A stretch of 64,000 nucleotides of DNA from Vibrio sp. 10N.286.49.B3 (lineage in GTDB: Bacteria; Pseudomonadota; Gammaproteobacteria; Enterobacterales; Vibrionaceae), in NCBI RefSeq assembly GCF_002873395.1, contig NZ_MCUV01000011.1:1-64000 (forward strand). The letters are read 5' to 3'. The notes beneath the pieces are model-generated. The model did no database searches. It saw only the letters and a program-made list of their open reading frames with translations, and was not told the DNA's origin. Below, in pieces: positions 35,737 through 44,896 of the stretch. How positions within the stretch are numbered: position 1 is the first letter of the stretch; each line of letters opens with the position of its first letter. The translations under genes and the position numbers were made by a program.

Positions 35737-36594
35737 ATGAAAAAACAACTTATCACAGCAGCTCTACTTATGTCTGCATCCTCAATGGTAAGTGCCGGTG
35801 TGCAGTTTTCTAACCCAGGTAACAAATTGGGCGAGCCAGCAAACTATCAGCAATATGACAATATTCTTGCTGCTTCTGAGCTACAAATTTCAGATCCTGA
35901 AGGTAAAAAAGGCAACAAAGATTACTTTGGACTTGATAACAATTATGCTGACATCGTTAATGAAAACTTCTACGTCGACAAATCGACAGAAGCACTTGTT
36001 TTCAAAATGAAAAATGACCACCTTCGCAATGAGTTACGTGTACAAAAGAACTTCCGTACTGATTTGCCAAATGAGTTTTACAAGTTAAGTTCAAGCGTTG
36101 AAATCATCAACCCAGAACTGTCTATGAAAAACTCTGACTCTAAGCAAGATGAAATCACGTTCTTACAGCTACATAACAAAGGCTTAGATGACCAAGGAAC
36201 TCATAACGTTCCTCATCCATTATTACGCATTGTATGGAAACGAGATAACAATGGTGTACAAGGTCACTACTGGGCAATCGTGAAAAACAACGCAGTAATC
36301 TGTAAGGGCTTATTCGGTCAAAAGACTAAAGACAAAGAAATGTGTCGCTCAAATGTCGCTTATTCTCAGTTTGATTTAGGCAAAGCACCAACTGGTGAAT
36401 TCACTGACATTGATATCACAGCAGGTAACAAAATCTTAGCGATCGATGTTAACGGTGAACGTAAACTTGAGAAAGACATTGATTACTGGCGCCACCTATT
36501 AAGCTTCTACAAAGTTGGTGTCTACAACCAGTTCACTAATGGCGAAAGTGAAGCGCACTTTAACAAGCTAGAATACACTGAAATAAAGAAGTAA
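35737..36594 (+). CDS. alginate lyase, polysaccharide lyase family 7
   Basis: A 285-residue secreted lyase. Signal peptide at about residues 1-20 (MKKQLITAALLMSASSMVSA). The PL7 motifs are present: HLRNELRV for the R(T/S)E(L/V)R block, FLQLHNK for the QIH block (with Leu in place of Ile) and FYKVGVYNQF for the YFKAGVYNQ block carrying the catalytic Tyr. It cleaves alginate (mannuronate/guluronate polymer) by beta-elimination outside the cytoplasm; the Leu variant may affect block preference. The start at 35737 follows AAGG and yields the signal peptide. No other alginate genes are adjacent. Confidence 0.9.
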   Translation: MKKQLITAALLMSASSMVSAGVQFSNPGNKLGEPANYQQYDNILAASELQISDPEGKKGNKDYFGLDNNYADIVNENFYVDKSTEALVFKMKNDHLRNELRVQKNFRTDLPNEFYKLSSSVEIINPELSMKNSDSKQDEITFLQLHNKGLDDQGTHNVPHPLLRIVWKRDNNGVQGHYWAIVKNNAVICKGLFGQKTKDKEMCRSNVAYSQFDLGKAPTGEFTDIDITAGNKILAIDVNGERKLEKDIDYWRHLLSFYKVGVYNQFTNGESEAHFNKLEYTEIKK

Positions 36595-36640
36595 ACAACT
36601 CGCAGTAATGACACTTCAAGTGAATTAAGTTAATAACATA

Positions 36641-36678
36641 GACTCAAGTGAACAATTGCCATTGTCGCTTGAGTCTTT
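36641..36678 (+). terminator. terminator of the alginate lyase gene
   Basis: GACTCAAG pairs with CTTGAGTC, with an inner ACAAT/ATTGT pair, followed by TTTTC. Confidence 0.75.
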
Positions 36679-36771
36679 TCGTTAAAATACACAATAACTC
36701 TGTTAGCAGATATATACAGGATTAATATTAGAGAGTAGTGTTGCGTAATATGTAGACCAAAGGAATGTTCG

Positions 36772-37668
36772 ATGTTTACCCTATTAGACGGCGGTATGGG
36801 CCGTGAATTAAAGCGTATGGGAGCGCCATTCTCTCAACCTTTGTGGAGCGCTCAGTCGCTTATTGAGTCCCCACAATTTGTTCAACAGGCACATCAAAGC
36901 TTTATTGATGCTGGGTGTGACGTTGTCACTGTAAATAGCTACGCTTGTGTGCCTTTCCATCTAGGTCATGAACTTTATAAGAGCGATGGCAAAGCACTCG
37001 CGACCAAAGCGGCTAAGTTAGCTCGTGAGGTTGCAGATAAAAATGGTAATGTGAAAGTAGCAGGGGCATTACCTCCAGCATTAGGGTCATATCGACCAGA
37101 CTTGTTCAATGCTGAGCAAGCAAGACCAATTATTGATGATCTGATTTGCGCTCAAGCACCTTTTATTGATTTATGGATAGTCGAAACAATAAGCTCAATT
37201 GCAGAATTTGAACTTGTTCGTGAAATGCTCGCACAATCGAAGTTGCCGGTTTACTATGCTTTTACTCTGAAAGATGAACTCTCCTCAACACCGAAACTGC
37301 GCTCTGGTGAAGAGATTAGCTCTCTAGCAAAGATCGTATGTCAATCTAATGCTCGCGCCATACTCTTCAATTGCTCTCGCCCTGAAGTGATGAACGATGC
37401 GGTATCAACATCTAAAAATATCTTCAGCAAACAAAACAAAGAAATAAAAATTGGCGTTTATGCAAATGGCTTTACACCCATACAAGATGACCATCTCGCC
37501 AATGATGGGTTATCTGCTATTCGAGATGACCTGTCCCCGACTCAATACACCGCATTTGTAAAACAGTGGATAAACTCTGGCGCTTCTATCATTGGAGGTT
37601 GCTGTGGCATCCATCCAGAACATATTTATGCACTTGATTGTTTCAGAGAATCTTCTGAAGATAAGTAA
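36772..37668 (+). CDS. homocysteine S-methyltransferase family protein
   Basis: A 298-residue barrel enzyme of the MmuM/BHMT type, cytosolic, with no signal. LLDGGMGRELKRMGAPF opens the protein; zinc-binding cysteines are in LFNCSRPEV and IIGGCCGIHPEHI, exactly as in the family. It probably transfers a methyl group from S-methylmethionine or a related donor to homocysteine. AGGA lies before the ATG. It appears to be a single-gene unit. Homologues also act on other methylated amines or thiols, so the donor is uncertain. Confidence 0.85.
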   Translation: MFTLLDGGMGRELKRMGAPFSQPLWSAQSLIESPQFVQQAHQSFIDAGCDVVTVNSYACVPFHLGHELYKSDGKALATKAAKLAREVADKNGNVKVAGALPPALGSYRPDLFNAEQARPIIDDLICAQAPFIDLWIVETISSIAEFELVREMLAQSKLPVYYAFTLKDELSSTPKLRSGEEISSLAKIVCQSNARAILFNCSRPEVMNDAVSTSKNIFSKQNKEIKIGVYANGFTPIQDDHLANDGLSAIRDDLSPTQYTAFVKQWINSGASIIGGCCGIHPEHIYALDCFRESSEDK

Positions 37669-37927
37669 AACATCTGATGTTTAACCTAATGCAAAATTTA
37701 TATATCGTGTGCACAAGCTAATAGTGTACAAGAAATGAGCATTGTGAATAAATATGAGTGCTAGATCAATAAATGTGCTTAATACAACTTGTTACAGTCT
37801 ACGATTCTGTTAAAATTTTCACGAACCTTCTTAAGCCGAGGTTCATTTAACCAACTGACGTTGTTAGTGAATAAACATTGTTCACCATTATGCCATAAGT
37901 CTTCATATAGGATGACTTATGGCTTTT

Positions 37928-38257
37928 TTATATCAGGAACCGATCGGCATAAAGCGCATAGTTTGATGAAAATACCGTCACACCTTGCTGTTCTACTAAG
38001 GCTTTCTGCTTAAAAAACGGAGCAAACTTCTTAACTCCTGCTTCTTTGGCTAAGCGATTCGCCGCAACCACAGCCCCATCAAAAATACCCACCCCTTGCA
38101 TAGAATCACCACTACCATAAGCTAAATATGTGCTGTTGGGGTTATTAACCAAAACGCTGTCTAACGATATAGCAAGATCCGTATATTCAACCGCAGGGCT
38201 CTCCCAAGACGTTAATGAGCAACTAATACTAGATGGTGATAATGGTAAAACATGCAT
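37928..38257 (-). pseudogene. umuD-umuC deletion fusion
   Basis: An open frame of 109 codons joins two proteins. Residues 1-60 (LSPSSISCSLTSWESPAVEYTD, then STYLAYGSGDSMQGVGIFDG) are UmuD up to just past the serine of the self-cleavage site (GDSM). Residues 61-109 (VVAANRLAKEAGVKKFAPFF, then VFSSNYALYAD) are UmuC from about residue 40 to 90. A deletion has removed the rest of umuD and the start of umuC, apparently at a shared Asp-Gly codon pair, and the remaining umuC is truncated. Neither the protease nor the polymerase can work. The LexA box upstream is intact. Confidence 0.85.
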
Positions 38258-38286
38258 TTAATACGCCTCTATCCTTAACTTTCAAT

Positions 38287-38302
38287 CTGTACGTTTATAC
38301 AG
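38287..38302 (-). promoter_or_regulatory. LexA (SOS) box
   Basis: CTGTACGTTTATACAG matches the CTG-N10-CAG SOS consensus and sits 30 bases upstream of the umuDC fusion start. The broken gene is therefore probably still induced by DNA damage. Confidence 0.85.
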
Positions 38303-38459
38303 TGGTTTTATAAGGGTATATGATGATCCATTAATTAGTCAACCAAAGACCTTAAGCACAACAATTAACTGACAGGTTTAACTTATTGTTTACTTGTGCC
38401 ATTCTGAAGATAACGCACAAGAAACGTGCATATCAAAATAAAGGTGTAGAGGTAAGCGC

Positions 38460-40004
38460 ATGGACAGTAATACTCCAAAACTCTCGTTAAGGACAATTGA
38501 AGCAAAGGATTATCCGCAGTTGGCAGAGCTGATGGACATGATTTTTCCAGATGTAGGTGGTGCCTGGCCTCGAAGTACCATTATTGACCTTATCCATCAA
38601 TTTCCAGATGGGCAAATATGCATCGTCGACAATGAGAAAATTATCGGTGCAGCACTCACTATTAAGGTCGATTATAATCGCTTTTCACTACCCCACTTCT
38701 ATACCGATATCATCTCTGAACAAAATGTCATCCAAAACCAACGCTCTGGTGATGCCATGTATGGTTTGGATGTTTTTGTTCACCCGGATTATCGTGGTTT
38801 ACGCTTAGGTCGCCGACTCTATGATGCACGTAAAGATCTGTGTAAAAACAAAAATTTCAAAGCAATATTAGCTGGCGGGCGTATTCCCAATTACCATAAA
38901 TACGCTGATAAGATGTCGGTTCCAGAATATATAGATCAAATAAAACGCCGAAAACTGCATGATCCTATTTTGTCTTTTCAGCTCGCCAATGATTTCGATG
39001 TAAAGCGTTTAATGCGCAACTATTTACCAGAAGATGAATCATCTAAAGGCTATGCAACATTGCTTGAATGGGATAATTTTTTCTATGAAGAAGATATTGA
39101 GTCAGTGCATGATATTGAGAAAACTCTGGTTAGAATCGGTGTTATTCAATGGCAAATGCGTGCGATGCGTGATCTTAATGATTTAATGGATCAAGCTGAA
39201 TTCTTCGTCACATCATTATCAAGTTACAAAGCCGATTTCGCTCTCTTCCCCGAGTTTTTCAACGCACCATTGATGGGATTACAATCAGGTCAAAACTCCG
39301 TTGAAGCCATCCGTTTCTTAGCCAGTTTTAGTGAAGAGATTAAACTCCGTTTTTCCCAGATGGCAGTAACCTACAACATCAACATCATAGCTGGTAGTGT
39401 GCCAGTATTTGAAGGTGACAAGCTCTATAATGTCTCTTACTTATTGCATCGAGATGGACAAATCGATGAGCAATACAAAGTACACATCACTCCGCATGAA
39501 GAGAAAGATTGGGTTATCGACGGTGGAGACAAAGTTAAAGTATTTGATACGGATGCTGGCCGGGTTGGGATCTTAATATGCTATGACAGTGAGTTTCCTG
39601 AGCTTGGTCGCATGATGGCTGAACAAGATGTACAGATCATCTTTGTACCTTTCTGGACAGACACAAAAAATGGTTATCAACGTGTAAGAATTTGCTCACA
39701 AGCCAGAGCCATTGAAAACGAATGTTACGTCGCGATTGGTGGTAGTGTTGGTAACCTACCTAGAGTGGATAATGTTGATATTCAATACGCACAATCGGCA
39801 GTATTCTCCCCTTCTGATATCTACTTCCCACATGATGCAACACTCACTGAAGCCAATGCCAATACTGAGATGATCATATTTGCGGATGTTGATTTAACTA
39901 AACTTAAGCAGTTAAACACTGAAGGTTCTGTTACCAACTTAAAACACCGCCGTACTGACATTTATGGCACGTTTATCAAGCCAGATACAAACAAAAAAGA
40001 GTGA
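38460..40004 (+). CDS. GNAT acetyltransferase - nitrilase fusion
   Basis: A 514-residue two-domain protein. Residues about 1-215 are a GNAT acetyltransferase (LDVFVHPDYRGLRLGRRLYDARKD is the acetyl-CoA loop). Residues about 220-505 are a carbon-nitrogen hydrolase with the Glu in ADFALFPEFF, Lys in EQYKVHITPHE and Cys in GILICYDSEFPELGR, all in place. This fusion is a known widespread family; it probably hydrolyses an amide, but the substrate is not established. GAGG lies before the start. It is a single-gene unit ended by a good terminator. Confidence 0.9.
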   Translation: MDSNTPKLSLRTIEAKDYPQLAELMDMIFPDVGGAWPRSTIIDLIHQFPDGQICIVDNEKIIGAALTIKVDYNRFSLPHFYTDIISEQNVIQNQRSGDAMYGLDVFVHPDYRGLRLGRRLYDARKDLCKNKNFKAILAGGRIPNYHKYADKMSVPEYIDQIKRRKLHDPILSFQLANDFDVKRLMRNYLPEDESSKGYATLLEWDNFFYEEDIESVHDIEKTLVRIGVIQWQMRAMRDLNDLMDQAEFFVTSLSSYKADFALFPEFFNAPLMGLQSGQNSVEAIRFLASFSEEIKLRFSQMAVTYNINIIAGSVPVFEGDKLYNVSYLLHRDGQIDEQYKVHITPHEEKDWVIDGGDKVKVFDTDAGRVGILICYDSEFPELGRMMAEQDVQIIFVPFWTDTKNGYQRVRICSQARAIENECYVAIGGSVGNLPRVDNVDIQYAQSAVFSPSDIYFPHDATLTEANANTEMIIFADVDLTKLKQLNTEGSVTNLKHRRTDIYGTFIKPDTNKKE

Positions 40005-40021
40005 GTAGAATGGCTTAAAAC

Positions 40022-40056
40022 AAAAACACCCAAAGCTAAGCTGAGGGTGTTTTTTT
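40022..40056 (+). terminator. rho-independent terminator
   Basis: AAAACACCC, a 13-base loop, GGGTGTTTTTTT, following the GNAT-nitrilase gene. Confidence 0.88.
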
Positions 40057-40088
40057 ATATCTTGATTACTCTCATTAATGAGTAAAAA

Positions 40089-40625
40089 CTACTTATGAAA
40101 GTTGCCTAGCATACGGCTCATTGTGCCGTCTTTATCAATAAATTGATGCTTAACAGCACCGGCAACATGCAAAAATAAGATAAGTAGAATCGCATTAACC
40201 GCGCCGGTATGGATAGTATGAGCAATAGAACCAAGCCACTCAATTTCATCGCCACCTCTCGCTACTATCACTTGGCCAAACACAGCAAGACCATGTCCAC
40301 CACTTATACTCATCACGATTCCAGATATTGGCATCGCAAGCGTTGCTAGTAACAATAGGTGATGAATTGATGTTGCTAAGATTGATTGAATCCGAGTTAA
40401 TGTAGCAATACTAGTAATGCTGCCCTCTTTGAATCGCCAAAATAATCTAATTAACGCTACAACAAAAACAAGCGAGCCAAAAGATTTGTGTAATCCAATT
40501 ATCTCGCCTTTCTCTGGACCTTTAGGTAAGTAATCAAAATACAAACCCAAACATAAAGCTAAGATAAAAGTAAGCCCTGTTAACCAATGCAACAGTATTG
40601 TGGTTTTCGATAAATTATTGTCCAT
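40089..40625 (-). CDS. cytochrome b561 family protein
   Basis: A 178-residue inner-membrane diheme cytochrome of the CybB type. Four hydrophobic helices are seen, with candidate heme ligands in LLHWLTG, GLHKSFG, IHHLLLLATLAMPISG and LFLHVAGAVKHQF. The family moves electrons between quinone and superoxide or other partners. It is encoded convergently with the GNAT-nitrilase gene and appears monocistronic. Confidence 0.88.
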   Translation of the reverse strand: MDNNLSKTTILLHWLTGLTFILALCLGLYFDYLPKGPEKGEIIGLHKSFGSLVFVVALIRLFWRFKEGSITSIATLTRIQSILATSIHHLLLLATLAMPISGIVMSISGGHGLAVFGQVIVARGGDEIEWLGSIAHTIHTGAVNAILLILFLHVAGAVKHQFIDKDGTMSRMLGNFHK

Positions 40626-40893
40626 TTTTTATAAATATCCCTACTGTATTAAAACATTCCCCAATACCTGCAATGCTAACAGGTATACAAGTATTTTTTA
40701 TATCATCCGATAAATAGTGGTGTGATGAATTGTTGCAATAATCATTCTCTTTTGCAGTGCACAAAAGCACAGTTTAGACACAAAATCATCCACTACGCAT
40801 AAAGAAAAAAATTAATATTTTATCGTTTTCATTTTCAAAGTCTTATGAAGAATATAAAGGGAAATGAGTAGGTAACACAACAAACTCTATTTA
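40626..40893. other. gene-free region upstream of the MarR operon
   Basis: About 270 bp, A+T-rich, between divergent cytochrome b561 and MarR genes. I see no open frame or strong structure apart from the palindrome listed next. Confidence 0.5.
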
Positions 40894-40907
40894 CTTAGCG
40901 CGCTAAG
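40894..40907. promoter_or_regulatory. 14-bp perfect palindrome, probable MarR operator
   Basis: CTTAGCGCGCTAAG, about 90 bp upstream of the MarR-type gene. Perfect short palindromes of this kind are typical autoregulatory sites for MarR/SlyA proteins that control an adjacent efflux operon. Confidence 0.6.
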
Positions 40908-40994
40908 CAAGTAAAATGGTTAGCATACTAGCTATTTTACTCAGCAAACATGATAGTAGCCCCCAAACAAAGTCAGCAATAAGTGAAGAACAAT

Positions 40995-41477
40995 ATGTGC
41001 CAAAGCATTGAGCAATTAAGTGAAATATCACTCGCAGAGAAATTAGGTCGCTCACACCGATTATGGCGAACAGCCGTAGACCATGAGCTATCACCCTTAG
41101 GATTAACCTACCCACGCTGGAGCGCACTGTGGAAATTATTTCGCCTGGGCGACAAGGTGAGTCAAAAAGTGCTGGCTAATGCCCTAGAAATTGAACTGCC
41201 ATCCTTAATGCGCACCTTAGGTCAACTAGAACAGCAAGGATTAATTGAACGCCATTGTTGCAGCGAAGATAAACGCGCCAGAATTGTTTGCATGACCGCA
41301 GAGGGGAAAACGCTATTAAAGCAAGTTGAGCGACGAGTTATCGATATTCGTAAAGAGTTACTTGCAGGTATTAATCATGCTGAATTGAATCAATTAGAAC
41401 GTATCGTCACTTTAATTAGTAATAATGCGACAGACAAACTAGCACAACAAAAAATCTTAAATATCAATGAGAAGTAA
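40995..41477 (+). CDS. MarR/SlyA-family transcriptional regulator
   Basis: A 160-residue winged-helix regulator: LTYPRWSALWKLFRLGDKVSQKVLANALEIELPSLMRTLGQLEQQGLIERH, with the wing CCSEDKRARIVCMTAEG. It resembles SlyA/HosA-type MarR proteins. The ATG at 40995 is preferred; a GTG at 40983 in frame is an alternative, but neither has a strong ribosome site. It is the first gene of a MarR-HlyD-DUF2955 operon, which it likely represses in response to an aromatic or lipophilic ligand. Confidence 0.88.
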   Translation: MCQSIEQLSEISLAEKLGRSHRLWRTAVDHELSPLGLTYPRWSALWKLFRLGDKVSQKVLANALEIELPSLMRTLGQLEQQGLIERHCCSEDKRARIVCMTAEGKTLLKQVERRVIDIRKELLAGINHAELNQLERIVTLISNNATDKLAQQKILNINEK

Positions 41478-41478
41478 G

Positions 41479-42537
41479 ATGACATCAGATCAAGAATTTG
41501 CACGCATAATCAAAATAGCAATACTCGGATTTATACTGTTATTTGGCTATTTTATATTTGCAGACACGGCTCTACCATTAACACCTCAAGCGATGGCAAC
41601 ACGCACGGTCACAAAAATAACGCCGCAAATTAGTGGGAAAATAAATACTATTGCCGTAACAAATAACCAACTGGTAAGTAAAGGTGATCTACTTTTTGAA
41701 CTCGATTCAACCCCCTATCAACTCGCGCTAACAGAAGCACAACTCGCGCTAGAGCAAGTGCAACAAAACAATGCGGAATTAGATGCTTCACTATTAGCAG
41801 CGAAAGCGAATGTAGAGGCAAGCAGAACAACTGCACAACAAAAACGTAAGGAAGCTAAACGCCTTGATACCTTATATACAATTAATGGGGTATCACTACA
41901 ACAGCGCGATCAAGCCGATAGCGATGCAGATAGCGCTAAAGCAAATCTATCAGCAAATAAAGCACAGCTAGAAAAACTGAAGGTAAGTCGTGGTATTTAC
42001 GGTGATAACAACCTAAATATCCGCCAAGCTCAAAATCATTTAGCACAGGCAGAATTAAACCTTTCCTATACCCAAATCCATGCAGACCAAGATGGAATTA
42101 TAACTAATTTACAACTTGAGGTAGGAAGCTTCGCTAACGCTGGCCAACCACTACTGGCACAGGTATCGGATAAAGTCGATATTATTGCTGATTTTCGTGA
42201 AAAAACGATACAGGGCATTGATCTATCTACAAAAGCACTAATCGCCTTTGATGGTGATCCCGGTCGTTTATATAGCGCACAAGTAAGCAGCGTTGATGCA
42301 GGTGTGAGTGCTGGTCAATTTAATGCCAATGGTCAATTGGCAACACCGCAAGAGTCTGACCGCTGGGTACGTGACGCACAGCGTTTACGAGTACACCTAG
42401 CATTGAATACAGATGCTGTAAATAGCTTAGCTACGGGGGGGCGCGCAACAGTACAACTTATTCCAGAAAGCCGTGTACTTGCTTTGCTGGCTCATATGCA
42501 AATCAAAGTGATCAGTCTACTGCACTACATTTATTAG
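41479..42537 (+). CDS. HlyD/EmrA-type membrane fusion protein
   Basis: A 352-residue periplasmic adaptor. One N-terminal membrane helix (about residues 10-30), then a biotinyl-lipoyl-like half (VTKITPQISGKINTIAVTNNQLVSKGDLLFELDS), a coiled-coil hairpin (about 75-170) and the second half-motif (IHADQDGIITNLQLEVGSFANAGQPLLAQVSD). Its start overlaps the stop of the marR gene, with GAGAAG as ribosome site. With the following DUF2955 protein it forms a two-part efflux pump similar in plan to AaeA/AaeB. Confidence 0.88.
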   Translation: MTSDQEFARIIKIAILGFILLFGYFIFADTALPLTPQAMATRTVTKITPQISGKINTIAVTNNQLVSKGDLLFELDSTPYQLALTEAQLALEQVQQNNAELDASLLAAKANVEASRTTAQQKRKEAKRLDTLYTINGVSLQQRDQADSDADSAKANLSANKAQLEKLKVSRGIYGDNNLNIRQAQNHLAQAELNLSYTQIHADQDGIITNLQLEVGSFANAGQPLLAQVSDKVDIIADFREKTIQGIDLSTKALIAFDGDPGRLYSAQVSSVDAGVSAGQFNANGQLATPQESDRWVRDAQRLRVHLALNTDAVNSLATGGRATVQLIPESRVLALLAHMQIKVISLLHYIY

Positions 42538-42602
42538 CTGTAAATATAGTGCTCCTATGCACTCAACGTATCGATTAATTAAACTAAAACAAGGCATTAG
42601 GC

Positions 42603-43631
42603 ATGTTATTTCGGCATACACCATTGAGCGCAAATGATTTACGCCAATGTCTGCGCATCGCCACGGGTGGTGCTATTGGCTTTACAATATGTAAAATATT
42701 CGCTCTGAGCAATGGTGTTTTTTTCACTGTCACACCAATGTTACTCCTCGGCTTATCACCCGTACTGACCGGCCATACGGTGCGCCAAGCGGTTGCTGCT
42801 GCAGTAATGTCGGGTATTGAGGTTGGCCTTATTGCAGGGCTTTTTGGCGGTCACCCAGGTTTAATGATCCCCATTGTATTCGTAATGTTTCTCTACCGCT
42901 TTGCAGCAATGGCACGCGGTCATCTATTTCTGTTTGGCGCTAATGGTGTGCTTAATCTCAGTGTCATGCTGCATTTCGCGAGTTACCCTGACACTAACGT
43001 TAATGAGTTAATCTTCGCTAACTTTTGGGCCACGCTGCTTGCGGTTGCTATCGCCGGCTTAATGATGCTAATTTGGCCTGATATTGAACCTAGACCTAAA
43101 CAAAAACCACTACCTAAAGCGCCTAACAGAATACGCCATGAGACGCTAATGGGCGCAACGATCGCGACGATTTCTTTTATGGTCTTTCAAGTGTTTGATC
43201 TACGCGACTCCATGTCCGCTCAAGCCACCACGATTCTGCTACTTTATCCGATGAATTGGAATGGCTCACTTGATTATGCACGCAAACGGGCAATTGGCAC
43301 CGTGCTTGGGGTATTATTTGGTATATCTGCACAGCTATTTCTTTACGATTGGTCGGGGCTACTGATTCTTGTTGTACCTTTATTATGGATAGGTTTGATG
43401 TTGTTTAGCCAACTACATGTCAAAGAGAATAAAGGATCAGGGGTAGGCTTTGGGGCAATGACCACGTTGGGGATACTATTTGGACAATACCTTAGTCCAG
43501 GTAATGACCTAGTGTTCAGTGCGCTTTATCGGGTGAGTAGTATCTTTGTTGCCATTCTTGCTACGTTACTGCTTTGCTACCTAGTGCATCGAATCCTAAA
43601 TAGCTTTCAAGCAACACGATTTACCCACTAA
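42603..43631 (+). CDS. DUF2955 efflux membrane protein (FUSC/AaeB-like)
   Basis: A 342-residue inner-membrane protein with two sets of about five helices, as in fusaric-acid-resistance-like pumps. The N-terminus (LRQCLRIATGGAIGFTICKIF) and the second repeat (RIRHETLMGATIATISFMVFQVFDLRDS) match the DUF2955 family, which is usually next to an HlyD-type adaptor. It is probably the transport subunit of an efflux system for aromatic acids or similar compounds. It lies 65 bp downstream of the adaptor gene. Confidence 0.85.
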   Translation: MLFRHTPLSANDLRQCLRIATGGAIGFTICKIFALSNGVFFTVTPMLLLGLSPVLTGHTVRQAVAAAVMSGIEVGLIAGLFGGHPGLMIPIVFVMFLYRFAAMARGHLFLFGANGVLNLSVMLHFASYPDTNVNELIFANFWATLLAVAIAGLMMLIWPDIEPRPKQKPLPKAPNRIRHETLMGATIATISFMVFQVFDLRDSMSAQATTILLLYPMNWNGSLDYARKRAIGTVLGVLFGISAQLFLYDWSGLLILVVPLLWIGLMLFSQLHVKENKGSGVGFGAMTTLGILFGQYLSPGNDLVFSALYRVSSIFVAILATLLLCYLVHRILNSFQATRFTH

Positions 43632-43650
43632 TATTAACGACCAGCTGTTG

Positions 43651-43691
43651 GCTTCTATATTTACACCCTATTGATGTGCGAATATAGAAGC
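43651..43691. terminator. stem-loop between convergent efflux and norW genes
   Basis: GCTTCTATATT (43651-43661) and AATATAGAAGC (43681-43691) are exact complements. There is no strong T-run on either strand, but the position between two convergent operons fits a transcription stop or barrier. Confidence 0.55.
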
Positions 43692-43756
43692 TAAAAAACC
43701 TCAAATATGCCAAGCCTCAAACCTTCAAAGACCTGGCGATGAGACTTCCACACTGA

Positions 43757-44896
43757 CTATGCCATCTGAATCTCACGTAACAGTGGGAAAGCTTGATTGA
43801 CCTTTTCTTTTGTCACCACAAAACCCGTCAAGCATGAATGCTCATCATAGGCTTTTGCTACAATACCTTCTTGAGATAGATCTATTTGCCATTTTGAATT
43901 TACATCATGAGAGCCCCCAATTTGAATTGGATACTGGGGCGTTTTTACCTTCACCATCATAGCTGGCATCGTCAGTGACGACTCTTGACCTAATAGGGTA
44001 CTGGCAAGTGCATTCGCGCTAAGGACGATAGGCTGTAGATACGCCATCACTTTGCCATTAATTTCAGCGCAGTCACCCAGTGCATAGACATCTGGTGCTG
44101 ATGTTCTTAATTGGCTGTCCACCACAATACCTCGATTTACACTAAGACCCGCTTGAGCTGCTAACTGAATATTAGGTCTTAAGCCCGCAGCAGAAATCAC
44201 GCCATCCACTTGGTAGCTCAGACCTTTATTGGAGATCACTTCTAAAGCGCCATTGGCATGGTTAAGCTCAGTGGCATAACTCAAGCATTCGACGCTGACG
44301 CCTTCTTGGCGTAACTGCTTTTCAAGTTGAGTCGATACAAAATCAGGCAGAATACTTTCCATTAATCGGCTTCCTGGCTCAAGGATATAAACTCGCTTAC
44401 CGCTGGTCGCCAAATCCAACGCTAGCTCAGTTCCAATCAGTCCTCCTCCCATAATAAGCAGCGAACTGGCCTCGGCAATGCGCTGTTGAGATTGTCGATA
44501 CTCATCAAGACTATTAAGAGTGATAATCTCTTGCGCACCATCACCCTTTAGCTCAGGTACAAAAGTATTGGCCCCGGTTGCTATCACTAAGCTTGAGTAC
44601 GGGTATTCAACGCCATTGGCGGTAATTTTCTTAGCTTGTGCATCAATATTCTCAACTCGAGTATGCGTAAACAACTCAACCTGGTGCTGGCTAGCAAAAT
44701 CCGCAGCACTTTGAGAGATCAACTCATCAGCGTTTTGTTGACGAGTGAATACATGACTAATGTCAGGTTTATTGTATTCATCGCCGCAGCCTGTGGTAAA
44801 GAGAGCGATAGGCAGATCACTCTTTTTACGACGCAGCGCTTTGACCAACTGATAGGCAGCAAACCCACTACCTACAATGATAAGTGGAGCGTTCAT
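43757..44896 (-). CDS. norW: nitric oxide reductase FlRd-NAD(+) reductase
   Basis: A 379-residue FAD-dependent NADH:flavorubredoxin reductase. FAD-binding IIVGSGFAAYQLVKALR at the N-terminus, NADH-binding SLLIMGGGLIGTELALDLATSGK at about residues 145-165, and the second FAD motif SAPDVYALGDCAE near 270 are present. It passes electrons from NADH to the rubredoxin domain of NorV. Its ATG shares a base with the norV stop (TAATG), so translation is coupled. Last gene of norVW. Confidence 0.95.
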   Translation of the reverse strand: MNAPLIIVGSGFAAYQLVKALRRKKSDLPIALFTTGCGDEYNKPDISHVFTRQQNADELISQSAADFASQHQVELFTHTRVENIDAQAKKITANGVEYPYSSLVIATGANTFVPELKGDGAQEIITLNSLDEYRQSQQRIAEASSLLIMGGGLIGTELALDLATSGKRVYILEPGSRLMESILPDFVSTQLEKQLRQEGVSVECLSYATELNHANGALEVISNKGLSYQVDGVISAAGLRPNIQLAAQAGLSVNRGIVVDSQLRTSAPDVYALGDCAEINGKVMAYLQPIVLSANALASTLLGQESSLTMPAMMVKVKTPQYPIQIGGSHDVNSKWQIDLSQEGIVAKAYDEHSCLTGFVVTKEKVNQAFPLLREIQMA

